From the NCBI GenBank assembly GCA_017545535.1, contig JAFWMS010000024.1, positions 1-64,000 of the forward strand: a stretch of 64,000 nucleotides of DNA, read 5' to 3'. The stretch's first letter is position 1, and the number at the start of each line of letters is the position of its first letter. This document shows, in pieces, positions 42,599 to 50,084 of this stretch. The translations under genes were made by a program, and so were the position numbers. Source of the DNA: Clostridia bacterium. Lineage in GTDB: Bacteria > Bacillota > Clostridia > Christensenellales > CAG-138. The notes under the pieces were generated by a model. The model did not search any database and was not told the origin of the DNA. It saw only the letters and a list, made by a program, of their open reading frames with translations.

Positions 42599-42601
42599 GG
42601 A

Positions 42602-43543
42602 TCAATCCTCCTTGGTGGTCAGCGTGATCCGCGGATCCACGATCTTATAGGCGATATCCACCACCAGCATGGCGAAGATGACCAGAGCGGACAGGACCAC
42701 GGTGGTGGCCATGATGACGGGGTAGTCGCGGCTCATGACGCACTGCACGAAGTACTTTCCAAGGCCTGGCACCGAGAAGGTGGACTCCACCACGAAGCTG
42801 CCGGTAATGATGCCGGCGGTCACGGGCCCCAGGTAGGTCACCACGGGGATGAGGGAGTTTCTAAGGGCGTGCTTCAGGACCAGAGCCTTGGTTTTGACGC
42901 CCTTGGCACGGGCGGTGCGGATGTAGTCCTGGTTGATGGCATCCAGCATACTGGTGCGCATGAGCTTGGCGATGTAGCAAGTGTAATAGGAAGAAAGGCT
43001 GATGACCGGCAGGATGTAGCTCTTGGCGTCCGTGAGGCTGCCGCTCAGGGTAGGCATCCACTTGAGCTTCACGGAGAACACCACCAGCAGCAATGCTGCC
43101 AGCACGAAGGTGGGTATGGCCACGCCGATGGTGGTCACCACCCGCAGCAGCCCATCCAGCCAGGAGCCTCGATAGAACGCGGCGAGACATCCCAGGGGGA
43201 TGCCCAGACACACCGCAACCAACAGGGCGAGCAGGCCCAGTTTGATGGACAGGGCAAACTTCCCCTGATGGAAGATGATGTTTTTCACCGGGGTCCCCTC
43301 CTGCATCTTCAGGGACGTTCCCAGATCCCCGTGGAGGTAATTTTTGATGTAATTCCAAAGTTGGACGTACAGTGGCTTATCCAGGCCATATTTCGCCTCT
43401 GCCATGGCGATCTGCTCCGGCGTTGATTTCTCCGTCAGGAATGGGCTGCCGGGGATAGCGTTCATCAGCATGAACGTGACGACCATGATGAGAAGCAAGA
43501 TCAGTATGGAGCCAATGATTCGCTTCAGGATATATGTGCCCAT
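42602..43543 (-). CDS. oppB: Oligopeptide ABC transporter permease OppB
   Basis: The 313-residue permease has the OppB N-terminus MGTYILKRIIGSILILLL and the BPD_transp_1 domain with EAA motif RTARAKGVKTKALVLKHALRN. ATG 43543 is chosen because AAAGGAGGG lies directly upstream; an earlier in-frame ATG lacks a site and would add a hydrophilic leader. First gene of the operon. Confidence 0.95.
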   Translation of the reverse strand: MGTYILKRIIGSILILLLIMVVTFMLMNAIPGSPFLTEKSTPEQIAMAEAKYGLDKPLYVQLWNYIKNYLHGDLGTSLKMQEGTPVKNIIFHQGKFALSIKLGLLALLVAVCLGIPLGCLAAFYRGSWLDGLLRVVTTIGVAIPTFVLAALLLVVFSVKLKWMPTLSGSLTDAKSYILPVISLSSYYTCYIAKLMRTSMLDAINQDYIRTARAKGVKTKALVLKHALRNSLIPVVTYLGPVTAGIITGSFVVESTFSVPGLGKYFVQCVMSRDYPVIMATTVVLSALVIFAMLVVDIAYKIVDPRITLTTKED

Positions 43544-43626
43544 GGACCCTCCTTTCCGTTTCCCCCTAAACAAAACTGCCGTTGTACGCGCAATTTTGCT
43601 CACTATTTATGCAGAAATTTTGAAAT

Positions 43627-43655
43627 AGTATAGCATAGAAGCCACTCAAAGTCAA
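43627..43655 (-). promoter_or_regulatory. Promoter of the opp operon
   Basis: On the minus strand: TTGACT, a 17-base spacer and an extended -10 TGcTATACT. The predicted leader is about 75 bases. Confidence 0.85.
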
Positions 43656-43830
43656 TTGAAGATTCGGCTGGACGCGGGGATAAACCGTTGCTTTTCACCA
43701 CTTCTTCGAAGATATATACTGAAAATTGTATTCATTTTTTCTGTTTCTTTGCGGGCCCATTTTTTGAATACTTTAGGAAGGGACTTCCGGCTTTTCCCCC
43801 TTCCTGGTGGCAGGAGGCGGCGCTTTTTGG

Positions 43831-43860
43831 TTGACGCTGCGGCGGATGCCGTGGTATTCT
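43831..43860 (+). promoter_or_regulatory. Promoter of the zinc-ribbon/TPM operon
   Basis: TTGACG, an 18-base spacer and TATTCT, about 37 bases before the TTG start. Confidence 0.6.
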
Positions 43861-43896
43861 ATAGTATATTCTGGGAAGAAAGCGAGGTGGCTTTCC

Positions 43897-45474
43897 TTGG
43901 GTGTCAAATGCCCCAACTGCGGCGGCGGGATGGTCTTCGATATCGGCAAGCAAAAGCTGGTCTGTCCCTATTGCAGCAGCGAGAGCTCCGTGAAGGAATA
44001 CCGGCTGAACAATGCCGCCGAACATGTGAATGATAACTACAGCGTGAACGTGTTCCGCTGCAAGAACTGCGGGGCGGAGCTGACTGCGCCGGAGGAGCAG
44101 ACGGTGGCCTACTGTGCTTACTGCGGCGGCGAGTCCATTTTGAATCAGAAGCAGGCTGAGACGCTGCGGCCCAAGCAGATCATTCCTTTCAAAAAGACCA
44201 AGGAAGCGGCAGTGAAGGCCTACGAGGACGCGGTAAAGAAGGTGCTGTACGTGCCTCGGGAGCTGAAAGACCCGGCCTTTTTGGAGGGGTTCCGTGGTAT
44301 TTACCTGCCCTACTGGAACATCGACGTGCAGATCCCTGAGAAGGAGCTGACACTGAAGGGGTCCCGCACCTACACGTCCGGCGGATACGACTATCACGAG
44401 ACTTATGACGTTCAGGCGCATGTGGGGGGCCAGGTGGAGGGGGCCGTGTATGACGCCTCCGCCGCCTTTGACGATACCCTGGCGGCCCAGATAGCGCCCT
44501 TTGACCAAAGCGGCGCAAAGGATTTCGACGAAGCGTACTTGGCCGGGTTCTATGCGGACAGGGTGACTACATCCCCCCAGATCTATGGGACCATCGCCCG
44601 GGAGCAGGCTGCGGAAAAGGTGTGCGAGAACATCCAACGGGGCGCAGGGAAGGTGTCCGTGAGCCTGCCCGTGTCCAAGGAGAAGCGTCTGGCCCTGATC
44701 GAGCCCAAAACGACGGGGGAGCGGGTGTCCTTGTTTCCCGTGTGGTTCCTCACCTGGCGCCGGGGGGATCGGGTGGCTTATTCGGTGATGAACGGCCAGT
44801 CCGGGAAGATGAGCATCGACCTGCCCGTGGATCTGGGCCGGTTTTTCCTCTATTCCGGTGCGGCGGCGGTAGTCCTGTTCCTTCTTTTGAGTTTGCTGCC
44901 CGTCTTTCTCCAGCCCATGTCCATGGCGGCTCTGTGCGCCATTTTGCTGCTGTTGTCCGGGCGGCTGCTGAACCGGGAGATGCAGCAGATCCGCATCCGG
45001 GAGCAGCACCTCTACGACTACGGGGACATATCCGGAGCGAAGAAGGCGAAGGTCAAGTCCGTGGCCGCCCACAACGTGGGCATGGCGCTGCTGTGGGTCT
45101 TTTATGCGCTGCTGCTGCTCATCGCCTATGGCACCACCACGGGCAGCGACGGCACCGTGGGGCCCACATTTCTCATTACCCTGATCGGGCAGATCGTGCT
45201 CAGCGTACGGCTCATCCGCAACGCCGGGGGCATGGATCACAAGTCCGCCATACTACCCGCCTTCATCGCACCGATGGTCATGGGGCTGGGACTGTATATG
45301 GGCATGAATCCGGAGCTGTTCCCCAACGATGGCTGGTACTACGGTCTGGCCATAGGGTGCCTATCGGGGATACTGATCAATTCCCTCTTCGCCATCGGCC
45401 ATTATAACGAGCTGGCCACCCGGCCGGTGCCCAATTTCTTCCGGAGGGAGGGAGCGAACAATGCGAGGTCGTAA
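43897..45474 (+). CDS. Zinc-ribbon membrane protein (TFIIB-type zinc-ribbon family of Clostridia)
   Basis: The 525-residue protein begins MGVKCPNCGGGM with two zinc ribbons in tandem (CPNC...CPYC and CKNC...CAYC). A soluble beta-rich region follows (about 100-310), then about five membrane segments in the C-terminal 200 residues. The start is taken as TTG 43897: GCGAGGTGG lies 6 bases upstream and no ATG occurs before the first zinc ligand. It overlaps the TPM gene by 14 bases. Function unknown; the N-terminal ribbons would face the cytoplasm. Confidence 0.78.
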   Translation: MGVKCPNCGGGMVFDIGKQKLVCPYCSSESSVKEYRLNNAAEHVNDNYSVNVFRCKNCGAELTAPEEQTVAYCAYCGGESILNQKQAETLRPKQIIPFKKTKEAAVKAYEDAVKKVLYVPRELKDPAFLEGFRGIYLPYWNIDVQIPEKELTLKGSRTYTSGGYDYHETYDVQAHVGGQVEGAVYDASAAFDDTLAAQIAPFDQSGAKDFDEAYLAGFYADRVTTSPQIYGTIAREQAAEKVCENIQRGAGKVSVSLPVSKEKRLALIEPKTTGERVSLFPVWFLTWRRGDRVAYSVMNGQSGKMSIDLPVDLGRFFLYSGAAAVVLFLLLSLLPVFLQPMSMAALCAILLLLSGRLLNREMQQIRIREQHLYDYGDISGAKKAKVKSVAAHNVGMALLWVFYALLLLIAYGTTTGSDGTVGPTFLITLIGQIVLSVRLIRNAGGMDHKSAILPAFIAPMVMGLGLYMGMNPELFPNDGWYYGLAIGCLSGILINSLFAIGHYNELATRPVPNFFRREGANNARS

Positions 45475-46267
45475 ACGGTTCTTATTGGCGCTGCTGTGCC
45501 TGGCCCTCCTACTGATGGTCCTGCCCCTGTCCGCTCTTGCCGCGGAGGAGGGGAGCATATATCAGACGGTCATCGAGGACGGGGCGGACCTGCTCACCCA
45601 GGAGCAGGAGGAGGAGCTGCAGCGCGTCATGGACCAGGTGCTGCCCTTCGGCAACGCGGCCTTCGTGTCCACCGCGTCCAACCCCACTACGGCGGAGCAA
45701 TACGCGGAGCAGAAGTTTTTGGAGTTCTTTGGAGACACCTCCGGCGCCTTGCTGCTCATAGACATGGACAACCGGTACATCCAGCTCATCGCGGACGGAG
45801 AGGTGTATAAGACCGTCACCCGGCGGCGCTGCAACGAGATCACGGACAACTGCTATACCTATGCCTCCAAGGGAGACTATGCCGGCTGCGCCAATAGGGC
45901 CTTTCTCCAGGTGGTGCGGCTGCTGGAAGGGGGCCGGGTGGCGGCGCCGTTCCGGTATGTGACCAACGCGCTGCTGGCCCTGTGTCTGGCGGTCATGGGG
46001 AACTTTGCACTGGTGAGTATCCAGCGCCGGAAGGCCGTGGCCCCGGAAAACGCTTTGGGTGTGAAGGTGGCGGTGAACACCGCTGGCAAGGCCGCGGCCA
46101 AGGCGGGGCTCATCGGGGCGGTGGCCTATACCATGCTGCATCAGCGCAAGACCAAGCATGTGGAAAGCAGTTCCTCCGGTGGCGGCGGCCGGTCCGGCGG
46201 CGGACACTCCAGCGGTGGGCATTCCAGCGGCGGGTTCTCCGGCGGCGGAGGAGGACATCGGTTCTGA
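45461..46267 (+). CDS. TPM domain protein with Gly/Ser/His-rich tail
   Basis: The 268-residue protein has a signal peptide (cleavage near SALAAEEG), a TPM domain (about 35-150; VIEDGADLLTQEQEEELQ at its start and GALLLIDMDNRYIQLIADG inside), a membrane segment near 170-185 and a tail of SGGGG and GGHSSGG units ending HRF. TPM domains are thylakoid- or membrane-associated acid-phosphatase-like modules of uncertain role in bacteria. Overlap with the zinc-ribbon gene indicates a shared function at the membrane. Confidence 0.82.
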   Translation: MRGRKRFLLALLCLALLLMVLPLSALAAEEGSIYQTVIEDGADLLTQEQEEELQRVMDQVLPFGNAAFVSTASNPTTAEQYAEQKFLEFFGDTSGALLLIDMDNRYIQLIADGEVYKTVTRRRCNEITDNCYTYASKGDYAGCANRAFLQVVRLLEGGRVAAPFRYVTNALLALCLAVMGNFALVSIQRRKAVAPENALGVKVAVNTAGKAAAKAGLIGAVAYTMLHQRKTKHVESSSSGGGGRSGGGHSSGGHSSGGFSGGGGGHRF

Positions 46268-46303
46268 TATAGGACAGACTGAGGATTTATCAGGAGGCAT
46301 CCC

Positions 46304-47008
46304 TTGATACACGGCAGAAAAGTTATCGGCATCATCGGGGGCATGGGCCCCATGGCCACGGCGGACCTGTTTACCAAGATCATTGAGAACACAGTGGCCG
46401 CCACCGATCAGGAGCACTTGCACGTGCTTATCGACAACAATACGGATATTCCGGATCGAACCGCCTGCATCCTGCAGGGGAGCGACGCGCCCCTCGCGCC
46501 CATGGTGGAGAGCGCTCGACGGTTGGTGGAGCAGGGGGCGGACGTGCTCATCATCCCCTGCAACACCGCTCATTACTTCCATGGGGGCGTGCAGGCGGCG
46601 GTGGAGGTGCCGGTGCTGAACATGCCCGAGATCTCCGCCCGGTATTGCGCCGAACGGGGGTTTGGGTGCGTGGGGCTGCTGTCCACGGCGGGCACCGTCC
46701 GCGCCCAAATCTATGAGCCCTACTTTGAAAAGGAGGGCGTTCGTTTGCTGCATCCCACGGAAGTGGGCATCCAGAACCTTATGTATCTCATCTACGACGA
46801 GATCAAGGCGGGCCGTACCCCCCATCCGGAGCGGCTCTATCCCGAGCTGGTCGACCTGGAGGGGCAGGGGGCACAGGCCTTTTTGCTGGCCTGCACGGAG
46901 CTGCCCCTGGTCTTTCACGACGGGGGACGCGTCCCCTTCGTCGACCCCACGAAGCTCCTGGCCCGCGCGGCCGTCGAGATGGCAGGCGGCCAATTGAAAG
47001 GGGAGTAG
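46304..47008 (+). CDS. Aspartate/glutamate racemase family protein
   Basis: The 234-residue protein has the family signature KVIGIIGGMGPMATADLF and the two catalytic Cys segments PCNTAHYF and LACTELPL. It should interconvert L- and D-aspartate (or glutamate) without cofactor; D-amino acids feed the cell wall. The start is TTG 46304, with CAGGAGG 6 bases upstream and no ATG nearby. The hairpin at 47031 follows the stop. Confidence 0.9.
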   Translation: MIHGRKVIGIIGGMGPMATADLFTKIIENTVAATDQEHLHVLIDNNTDIPDRTACILQGSDAPLAPMVESARRLVEQGADVLIIPCNTAHYFHGGVQAAVEVPVLNMPEISARYCAERGFGCVGLLSTAGTVRAQIYEPYFEKEGVRLLHPTEVGIQNLMYLIYDEIKAGRTPHPERLYPELVDLEGQGAQAFLLACTELPLVFHDGGRVPFVDPTKLLARAAVEMAGGQLKGE

Positions 47009-47030
47009 AGGTTTTTTTTGAAAGCAAGAT

Positions 47031-47052
47031 CCTTTTTCTTGAAAGAAAAAGG
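47031..47052. repeat. A/T-rich hairpin (CCTTTTTCTT type)
   Basis: CCTTTTTCT/AGAAAAAGG, 9 bp with a TGAA loop, followed by ACCAAAAAGAAC. Nearly the same motif as 3978-4020; probably also ends the racemase transcript. Confidence 0.6.
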
Positions 47053-47125
47053 ACCAAAAAGAACTTTAAGAATATAATAAACTGTTCTCTCTATTCCTGT
47101 TATCTTCTTAAGTTTCTCTTTTTCC

Positions 47126-47162
47126 GCCGCTTTTTCTCCTTTGTCTAAAGAGAAAAAGCGGC
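47126..47162. repeat. A/T-rich hairpin with GC clamp
   Basis: A 13-bp perfect stem GCCGCTTTTTCTC/GAGAAAAAGCGGC around an 11-base loop, followed by AAAATAAAAGGAGG, the ribosome site of the DUF5058 gene. Confidence 0.6.
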
Positions 47163-47181
47163 AAAATAAAAGGAGGTCCCC

Positions 47182-47934
47182 ATGTCCATCCTCACCCAAC
47201 TCAATGCCCCGCCCATCTACCTGATCTGCGGCGGGATCATCGCCTTCGTGGCGGTCCTCTGCGTGATCTTCCTTATCCGCGCCTGGCGTGCCGGCGTCGC
47301 CCTGGGCATGGACAAGGGGGCGATGAAGCGTGCCGTCACATCGAGCGCCACCTTCTCCCTTCTGCCCAGCGTAGGCATCCTCCTGGGCGTCATCGCCCTC
47401 TCCGGGAGCCTGGGCATCCCCTGGCCCTGGCTGCGCCTTTCGGTCATCGGCGCCCTTCACTACGAGACCCAGGTGGCCCAGGCGGCGGCGGAGCAGGTGG
47501 GCATGGGCACCCTGTCCGCGGCCAGGATGACCCCCGGCAGTTTCGCCACCATAGCCCTGCTCATGAGCATCTGCATCATGTGGGGCATGATTCTCTCCGT
47601 GTTCTTCAACAAAAAGTATACCCAAAAACTCACCGTTTCCAAAGAGAAAGCGGGCGGCGGCTTTGGGGATTTGGCCATGACCGCCATGTTTATCGGCCTG
47701 GTTTCCGCGTATCTGGGCAGCTACGTCGGCGGTTTCGTCTCCGGGAACGGGCTCTTTACTTTCACCGGCGACTGGACGCCCATCGCCGTGGCGGCGGTCA
47801 GCGCCTTGGTCATGGCCGGGTTCGTGTATCTCGCCGAGAAGAAGCAAAAGGCCTGGGTGGAGAGCTTCTCCGTGGCCGGCAGTATGATCGTGGGCATGGC
47901 CGCGGCGGTGGTCATCGGCCTGCTGATGAAGTAA
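47182..47934 (+). CDS. DUF5058 family membrane protein (candidate transporter subunit)
   Basis: The 250-residue protein has about six membrane segments; the N-terminal part (LICGGIIAFVAVLCVIFLIRAWR, then SSATFSLLPSVGILLGVIALSG) is characteristic of DUF5058. AAAGGAGG precedes the ATG. Followed 13 bases later by a second polytopic protein and then an M20 peptidase, so it is likely one half of a two-subunit transporter for peptides or amino-acid conjugates. That role is inferred from context only. Confidence 0.8.
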   Translation: MSILTQLNAPPIYLICGGIIAFVAVLCVIFLIRAWRAGVALGMDKGAMKRAVTSSATFSLLPSVGILLGVIALSGSLGIPWPWLRLSVIGALHYETQVAQAAAEQVGMGTLSAARMTPGSFATIALLMSICIMWGMILSVFFNKKYTQKLTVSKEKAGGGFGDLAMTAMFIGLVSAYLGSYVGGFVSGNGLFTFTGDWTPIAVAAVSALVMAGFVYLAEKKQKAWVESFSVAGSMIVGMAAAVVIGLLMK

Positions 47935-47947
47935 GGAGGGGAAAGCC

Positions 47948-48631
47948 ATGGAAAACAAGTTCAACGAAAGCTGGGCTGCCTACACCCGCGGCACCCACCG
48001 CATCGGCCGTATCTGCACCGTCGTCACCCTTATCATGCTGGTGGGCGCGCCCTTCCTCATGGGCACCTATCTGGGCGCTCTGCCGGACCTCGGCGCGGTG
48101 GCCAGGGCCTTTCTGTCCGTAGGCCTCGTGTGGACCGTCAGCAGCGTGGTGGAGTTTTTGATCTACACCCCTATGCTGGGCGCGGGCGGCGGCTACCTCG
48201 CCTTCATCACCGGCAACCTCATCAACATGAAGATCCCCTGCGCCGTCAACGCCCGGGACATCGTGGGCGCCAAGACCGGCACCCCGGAGAACGAGATCAT
48301 CTCCACCCTGTCCATCGCCACCTCGTCCCTGGTGACGATCCTGGTGCTGGCGTTGGGCGTGCTCCTGCTCACTCCGCTGCAGCCCATCCTCCAAAGCGAG
48401 GCCCTGCAGCCCGCCTTCTCCAACGTGGTCCCCGCCCTGTTCGGGGCCATGGCCTATAAATACTATCGCAACCACATGAACATAGCCCTGGCGCCCCTGG
48501 TGCTCATGAGCCTGCTCTTCATCCTGATGCCGAAGCTCATCGAATCCACCAGCATGATGATCATCCCCTCCGGCGCCCTGGCCATCGGCATCGCCTGGCT
48601 GCTGTATCGGAAGCAAAAGGGAGGCAACTGA
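47948..48631 (+). CDS. Polytopic membrane protein, partner of DUF5058
   Basis: The 227-residue protein has about six membrane segments, a conserved TGNLINMKIPCAVNARDIVG loop (about 80-105) with ENEIISTLSIATSS after it, and a short basic C-terminus. It is not named with confidence, but this type of protein is found next to DUF5058. Ribosome site AAGGAGGGG upstream. It ends one base before the next ATG, so the three genes form an operon. Confidence 0.7.
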   Translation: MENKFNESWAAYTRGTHRIGRICTVVTLIMLVGAPFLMGTYLGALPDLGAVARAFLSVGLVWTVSSVVEFLIYTPMLGAGGGYLAFITGNLINMKIPCAVNARDIVGAKTGTPENEIISTLSIATSSLVTILVLALGVLLLTPLQPILQSEALQPAFSNVVPALFGAMAYKYYRNHMNIALAPLVLMSLLFILMPKLIESTSMMIIPSGALAIGIAWLLYRKQKGGN

Positions 48632-48632
48632 C

Positions 48633-50063
48633 ATGCTGTACGTCGGCATCGTCTTGGGCGTGATCGCCCTGCTGTTGCTCATCGCCCTCATCAAAACCCT
48701 GTTGACCCCCAGCCTGAAAAGCACCTATGTGGCCGACGAGCCGGTGGCGGTCTCCCTGCCTCTTGCGGAGAAGCTCTCCAAAATGGTCCAGTGCGACACC
48801 ACCTCCTTCGAGGGCCAGAACGACCCGGAGCGGTGGGAGTCCTTCCATCGGGTCCTCAGGGAGCTGTTCCCCCTGGTCCATGAGAAGCTGGAGGTCACGG
48901 ACATTGACGGCAACCTCCTGTATTATTGGCAGGGCAGGAGCCGGGAGAAGCCCATCCTGCTCATGAGCCATCAGGACGTGGTCCCCGCCGGAGGCGAGTG
49001 GAAGCACCCGCCCTTCTCCGGCGCCATCGCGGAAGGAAAGGTCTGGGGCCGGGGCACCTCCGACACCAAGTGTTCCGTCATGGCCTTTCTGCAGGCGGTG
49101 GAGGAATTGCTATCCGAGGGCTACACCCCGGACTGCGACGTGTACCTGTCCTCCTCCTGCACGGAGGAATGGGGCGGCGACGGCTGCCCCAAGCTGGTGG
49201 AGGAGATCCGCCGCCGGGGCGTGGACCTGTTCCTGGTGGTGGATGAAGGCGGCGGCATCATCCGGGAGCCCATCGGCGGCATCCCCGGGAACTTCGCCAT
49301 GATGGGCGTGTTCGAAAAGGGCTGCGCCGACGTGACCTTCACCGCCCGAGGCAAGGGCGGCCACGCCAGCGCGCCCCCGAAAAACGCCCCCATCGACCGG
49401 CTGTCCGCCTTTGTAAAGGACGTGAACGGGTACCCCTTCAAAAGGAAGCTCCTGCCGGAGGTCGCCGCCATGTTCACGCGCCTGGCGCCCTATGGCTCCT
49501 TCCCCCTGAAGCTGGTGCTGGGAAACCTGTGGCTCTTCGGGCCCGTTTTGAAGCTGGCCCTGCCCGCCATCAGTCCCACCGCCGCCGCCATGCTGAGGAC
49601 CACCGTGGCCTTCACCATGTCCTCCGGCTCGGAGGCCTTCAACGTGCTGCCCCGCTCCGCCACCGTGGGTGCCAACATTCGCCTGATCCCCCACCAGGGC
49701 CTGGAGAAGACCCTCTCTATCCTGGAGAAGCTGGCAAAGAAGCACGATCTGGAGATGACAGTGGTCAGCAGCAACGACTATACGGAACCCGTGGACATCC
49801 AGGGCGAGGCCTTCCGGGCTGTGGAGGCCGCTATTGCCGCCACATTCCCCGGTCTGCCCGCCGTGCCCTACGTGATGACCGGCGCCACCGACGCCCGGTT
49901 CTATCAGGCGATCTGCCCCAGCTGCGTCCGCTTCGCCCCCGTGATCTACGGCCCGGAGCAGATGGCCGGCATGCACGCCCCCAACGAGAACATCGAGTAC
50001 AACTGCCTCCCCGGCGCCGTCCGTCTCTACAAGAATCTCATCAAGGGGCAGAAGCGAAACTAA
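48633..50063 (+). CDS. M20 family metallopeptidase with N-terminal membrane anchor
   Basis: The 476-residue protein has one N-terminal membrane segment (2-22), then the M20 di-zinc site: His and Asp in LLMSHQDVVP, bridging Asp in GRGTSDTKCS, catalytic Glu pair in SSCTEEWGG, and a later Asp in VVDEGGG. The layout resembles carboxypeptidase S / PM20D1-type enzymes, which act on peptides or N-acyl amino acids. Linked with the DUF5058 transporter-like pair, it may process the imported compound. GGAGG lies upstream of the ATG. Confidence 0.9.
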   Translation: MLYVGIVLGVIALLLLIALIKTLLTPSLKSTYVADEPVAVSLPLAEKLSKMVQCDTTSFEGQNDPERWESFHRVLRELFPLVHEKLEVTDIDGNLLYYWQGRSREKPILLMSHQDVVPAGGEWKHPPFSGAIAEGKVWGRGTSDTKCSVMAFLQAVEELLSEGYTPDCDVYLSSSCTEEWGGDGCPKLVEEIRRRGVDLFLVVDEGGGIIREPIGGIPGNFAMMGVFEKGCADVTFTARGKGGHASAPPKNAPIDRLSAFVKDVNGYPFKRKLLPEVAAMFTRLAPYGSFPLKLVLGNLWLFGPVLKLALPAISPTAAAMLRTTVAFTMSSGSEAFNVLPRSATVGANIRLIPHQGLEKTLSILEKLAKKHDLEMTVVSSNDYTEPVDIQGEAFRAVEAAIAATFPGLPAVPYVMTGATDARFYQAICPSCVRFAPVIYGPEQMAGMHAPNENIEYNCLPGAVRLYKNLIKGQKRN

Positions 50064-50084
50064 ATTGTACTGTGAGGAAAGGAA

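Larger units (their letters stand above)
43544..43896. other. 353-base intergenic region between divergent operons
   Basis: It holds the opp promoter and about 80-base leader (43544-43655) and the promoter of the zinc-ribbon gene (43831-43860). The middle part (43656-43830) is A/T-richer than the flanks; no gene, RNA motif or repeat was recognised in it. Confidence 0.6.
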
